Below, in pieces: positions 37,472-40,104 of a stretch of DNA of 40,104 bases (within the stretch, counting starts at the first letter, position 1; each line of letters starts with the position of its first letter). The position numbers were made by a program, and so were the translations under genes. This DNA is from Planctomycetota bacterium (GTDB lineage Bacteria > Planctomycetota > Phycisphaerae > Phycisphaerales > SM1A02): NCBI GenBank assembly GCA_902521645.1, contig CABYSN010000007.1, positions 1-40,104 of the forward strand. Reading direction: 5' to 3'. A model generated the notes under the pieces. It was not told the DNA's origin. It searched no databases and worked only from the letters and a program-made list of their open reading frames with translations.

Positions 37472-39418
37472 ATGCACCAACACGCGGATGCGTCAGACAA
37501 CTCATGCTCCATCCATGGCCGGCACCATGGCGTGCTTGGTGCCTATCACGACCTTTTCCTGCCGACGCTGGCCGGAATCACCCTGCTGGCGGCATGGCTG
37601 GTCGAAACCCTGACATCAGCCCCCGGTTCGGTCCATCTCACCTTGTACGGGCTCAGTTACGCGCTGGGTGGCGGGGTGCTCTTCATAGACACCATGAAGA
37701 GACTGGGCCGAGGTCGTTTCGACATTCACTTCCTGATGCTGGTGGCGGGAATCGGTGCGGCACTCCTTGGTCGCTACGCGGAAGGCGGACTGCTCTTCTT
37801 CCTATTCTCCCTGGGCCACGCGCTGGAACATTACGCGATGGGAAGAGCTCGCAAGGCGATCAGAGCGCTCGGTTCACTGACGCCCAGGAATGCCTTGCGA
37901 ATCGACGAGCATGCCGAACATCTGGTTCCAGTCGAGAGTCTCGAAGTCGGAGATCGGATTCGGATCAGATCCAATGCGAGGATCTCGGCCGACGGCACGA
38001 TTCTCGAGGGAAACTCGGCGATCGATGAATCCTCGATGACCGGGGAGAGCATTCCCGTGGAGAAAGGCGTGGGTGATCGAATCTTCGCGGGAAGTCTCAA
38101 CGGCGATCAGTCACTCATACTGCGCGTCGACAAGCTCTCGAAGGACACCACGATGGCCAGGATGATCACCCTGGTCGAGGAGGCGAGGGCCAACAAGGGA
38201 ACGAGCCAGCGGTTCACCGAGAAGTTCACCAGGATCTACGTTCCGTTCGTTCTCCTCGGTACGATCCTGCTGATCACCTTCCCCCCGCTTCTGGGCATGT
38301 TGTCCTGGTCGGAAGCGTTCATTCGAGGGATGACGGTGCTGGTCGGGGCATCACCCTGCGCACTCGCGATCTCCACGCCCTCCGCGGTCCTTTCGGGCAT
38401 CGCGCAGGCCGCCCGCAACGGAATCCTGATCAAGGGAGGCAGACAGCTCGAGGCGCTCGGACGCATACGCGCCATAGGCATGGACAAGACGGGCACGCTC
38501 ACCCTTGGGCGTCCCGAGTTGGAGCGGCTGGAATTGACCTCCTCCACCAGCGAGCAGGAGGTCCTCGAACTCGCCGGCGCATTGGAATTCCAGTCGACCC
38601 ATCCGTTGGCGAAGGCCGTCACTCGAACACTGCAGGCCAGAAACATCAAGGCCCGTGTCGCCGAGGAGGTGACCACCGAGTCCGGCATCGGCGTGGTCGG
38701 AATGATCGATGGAGCCCGCTACCGCATCGGTTCGGATCGATTGCTCGCACGGATGGATCTACCCGAGAGAGATGCCGCGCGAGAGATCGTCGATCGTTTT
38801 CAGAGTGAAGGACGAACCACGATGATCCTGGCCTCCGAGGATTCGATCCTCGCGGTGTTCGCTCTCGCGGACCAGCCACGATCGAATGCGGCGCAGACCA
38901 TTCAAAGGCTCAAGCAGATCGGCCTGAAGAAGATCGTGATGATCACCGGAGACAACCGCCGGGTCGGAGACATCGTGGGCGAGACGCTCGGCGTCGATGC
39001 CGTGCACGCGGAACTGATGCCGGAAGAGAAGATCGAAGTGATCAGAAGGATGACTCGAGAAAACAGATCAGTGGCCATGGTCGGCGACGGTGTGAACGAC
39101 GCACCAGCTCTTGCCGCCGCCACGGTGGGCATCGCGATGGGCGCGAGCGGCACCGATGTGGCACTTGAAACCGCGGACATCGCGTTGATGGGGGACGATC
39201 TGGGCAAACTTCCGTTCACCATCGGCCTGAGCCGCCGGACCAAGTCGATCATCGAACAGAACTTCCTGATCTCGATGGGCGTGATCGCGGCTCTGGTGCC
39301 GGTCGCCGCCCTGGGACTGACGCCGATGTGGATCGCGGTGATCTTCCACGAGGGCTCCACTCTGGTGGTCGTCGCCAATGCGCTGCGACTCCTCGGATAC
39401 AGGGAGCACCTGAGATGA
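37472..39418 (+). CDS. P1B-4-type transition-metal ATPase (CoaT/CtpD-like)
   Basis: GASPCALAIST (SPC in TM4), DKTGTLTLGRPE, SSTHPLA-like STHPLAKAV, MVGDGVNDAPALAAA, IFHEGSTLVVVANALRLL (HEGxT-like); His-rich N-terminus MHQHADASDNSCSIHGRHHG; no HMA domain. Confidence 0.9.
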   Translation: MHQHADASDNSCSIHGRHHGVLGAYHDLFLPTLAGITLLAAWLVETLTSAPGSVHLTLYGLSYALGGGVLFIDTMKRLGRGRFDIHFLMLVAGIGAALLGRYAEGGLLFFLFSLGHALEHYAMGRARKAIRALGSLTPRNALRIDEHAEHLVPVESLEVGDRIRIRSNARISADGTILEGNSAIDESSMTGESIPVEKGVGDRIFAGSLNGDQSLILRVDKLSKDTTMARMITLVEEARANKGTSQRFTEKFTRIYVPFVLLGTILLITFPPLLGMLSWSEAFIRGMTVLVGASPCALAISTPSAVLSGIAQAARNGILIKGGRQLEALGRIRAIGMDKTGTLTLGRPELERLELTSSTSEQEVLELAGALEFQSTHPLAKAVTRTLQARNIKARVAEEVTTESGIGVVGMIDGARYRIGSDRLLARMDLPERDAAREIVDRFQSEGRTTMILASEDSILAVFALADQPRSNAAQTIQRLKQIGLKKIVMITGDNRRVGDIVGETLGVDAVHAELMPEEKIEVIRRMTRENRSVAMVGDGVNDAPALAAATVGIAMGASGTDVALETADIALMGDDLGKLPFTIGLSRRTKSIIEQNFLISMGVIAALVPVAALGLTPMWIAVIFHEGSTLVVVANALRLLGYREHLR

Positions 39419-40104
39419 GTCGTCTCTTTCTGACGTGCTTGATCCTGACGATGCTGCCGGCCTGCATTTCCGGTGGCACGGAAAGAACACCTCAGGACGA
39501 AGGCCCGTTCGAACCCCACGAGTATGTCGAGATGGTGATGGCTTCGCCGGTGATCATCAGGGTCTACGCTCGATCGGAAACCACCGCCCGAAAGGCGGTG
39601 CGAGCCGCCTTCGACCGGATGCATGCGCTTGAAACGACCTTGAGCGACTGGATCCCGGAATCGGAGTCGAATCGACTGGAACGTGCGGCACCCGAAGCGA
39701 TCGAGATCTCGGATGATCTGAGAGATGCCCTCACCCTGAGCCGGGCGCTCTGGCAGAAGACGGATCGTGCGTTCGACCCCACCATCGGCCCGCTGGTCGA
39801 ACTCTGGAGGACATCACGCAAGACCGGGCGTCTGCCGGAGGACGATGAGATCAGTGCGGCTCGAAGGAGAATCGATTTCAATTCGATCGAAGTTCTCGGC
39901 AAGGCGGCACGAATCACCAGAACCGAGGTCGAGCTCGATTTCGGAGCGATCGGAAAAGGCATCGCACTCGATGCCGCCGGAAGCATCCTGGATGCTCATG
40001 GACTGAATCGGCATCTGATCAATTTCGATGGCGAGATCCTCGTCGGTGACAGACCTCCGGAAAGAGCGTCATGGCAGATCAAGCTCATCCCGGATGACAC
40101 CAGC
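39415..40104 (+). CDS. apbE: ApbE-like FAD:protein FMN transferase lipoprotein, C-terminus truncated by the window edge
   Basis: MSRLFLTCLILTMLPAC lipobox; RAAFDRMHALETTLSDWIPESESNRLER; DRAFDPTIGPLVELW; VELDFGAIGKGIALDAAGSIL; NFDGEILVGD; 4-bp overlap with the ATPase. Confidence 0.88.
   Translation, partial: MSRLFLTCLILTMLPACISGGTERTPQDEGPFEPHEYVEMVMASPVIIRVYARSETTARKAVRAAFDRMHALETTLSDWIPESESNRLERAAPEAIEISDDLRDALTLSRALWQKTDRAFDPTIGPLVELWRTSRKTGRLPEDDEISAARRRIDFNSIEVLGKAARITRTEVELDFGAIGKGIALDAAGSILDAHGLNRHLINFDGEILVGDRPPERASWQIKLIPDDTS

Overview
The window is a GC-rich bacterial chromosome segment. Dockerin-type repeats, large prepilin-like proteins and overall gene style suggest Planctomycetota, possibly Phycisphaerae; this is inference only. 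I find about 26 protein genes and one tRNA-Leu(TAA). I see no mobile element or CRISPR array.

Layout, left to right: a truncated S8-like secreted protein (-), motB and motA (-), an HU/IHF-like gene (-), a 2-hydroxyacid/phosphoglycerate dehydrogenase (+), enolase (+), and an asymmetric heterodimeric ABC exporter (+). Next come a secreted metzincin with FG-GAP-like repeats and a dockerin pair (-), then a ~19 kb type II secretion / type IV pilus-like locus (-). After that: a stand-alone CoaB domain (+), 6-phosphogluconate dehydrogenase (+), tRNA-Leu (+), a YbaK-like deacylase (-), FolE2 (+), an MsrB-MsrA lipoprotein (+), a PqiA-like membrane protein (-), a P1B-4-type metal ATPase (+) and a truncated ApbE (+).

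The most interesting element is the secretion/pilus locus at 12611-31558. It follows the canonical E-F-G-H-I-J-K order but its pseudopilins are greatly enlarged. These include a 2049-aa GspK-like protein that lacks Glu+5 and carries several EF-hand-like Asp-rich loops. The locus also has two GspG-like proteins, two PilB/GspE ATPases (one with MshEN-like c-di-GMP motifs), a PilT, and a neighbouring dockerin metalloprotease that is a candidate substrate. All calls come from reading the sequence; no database search was run.
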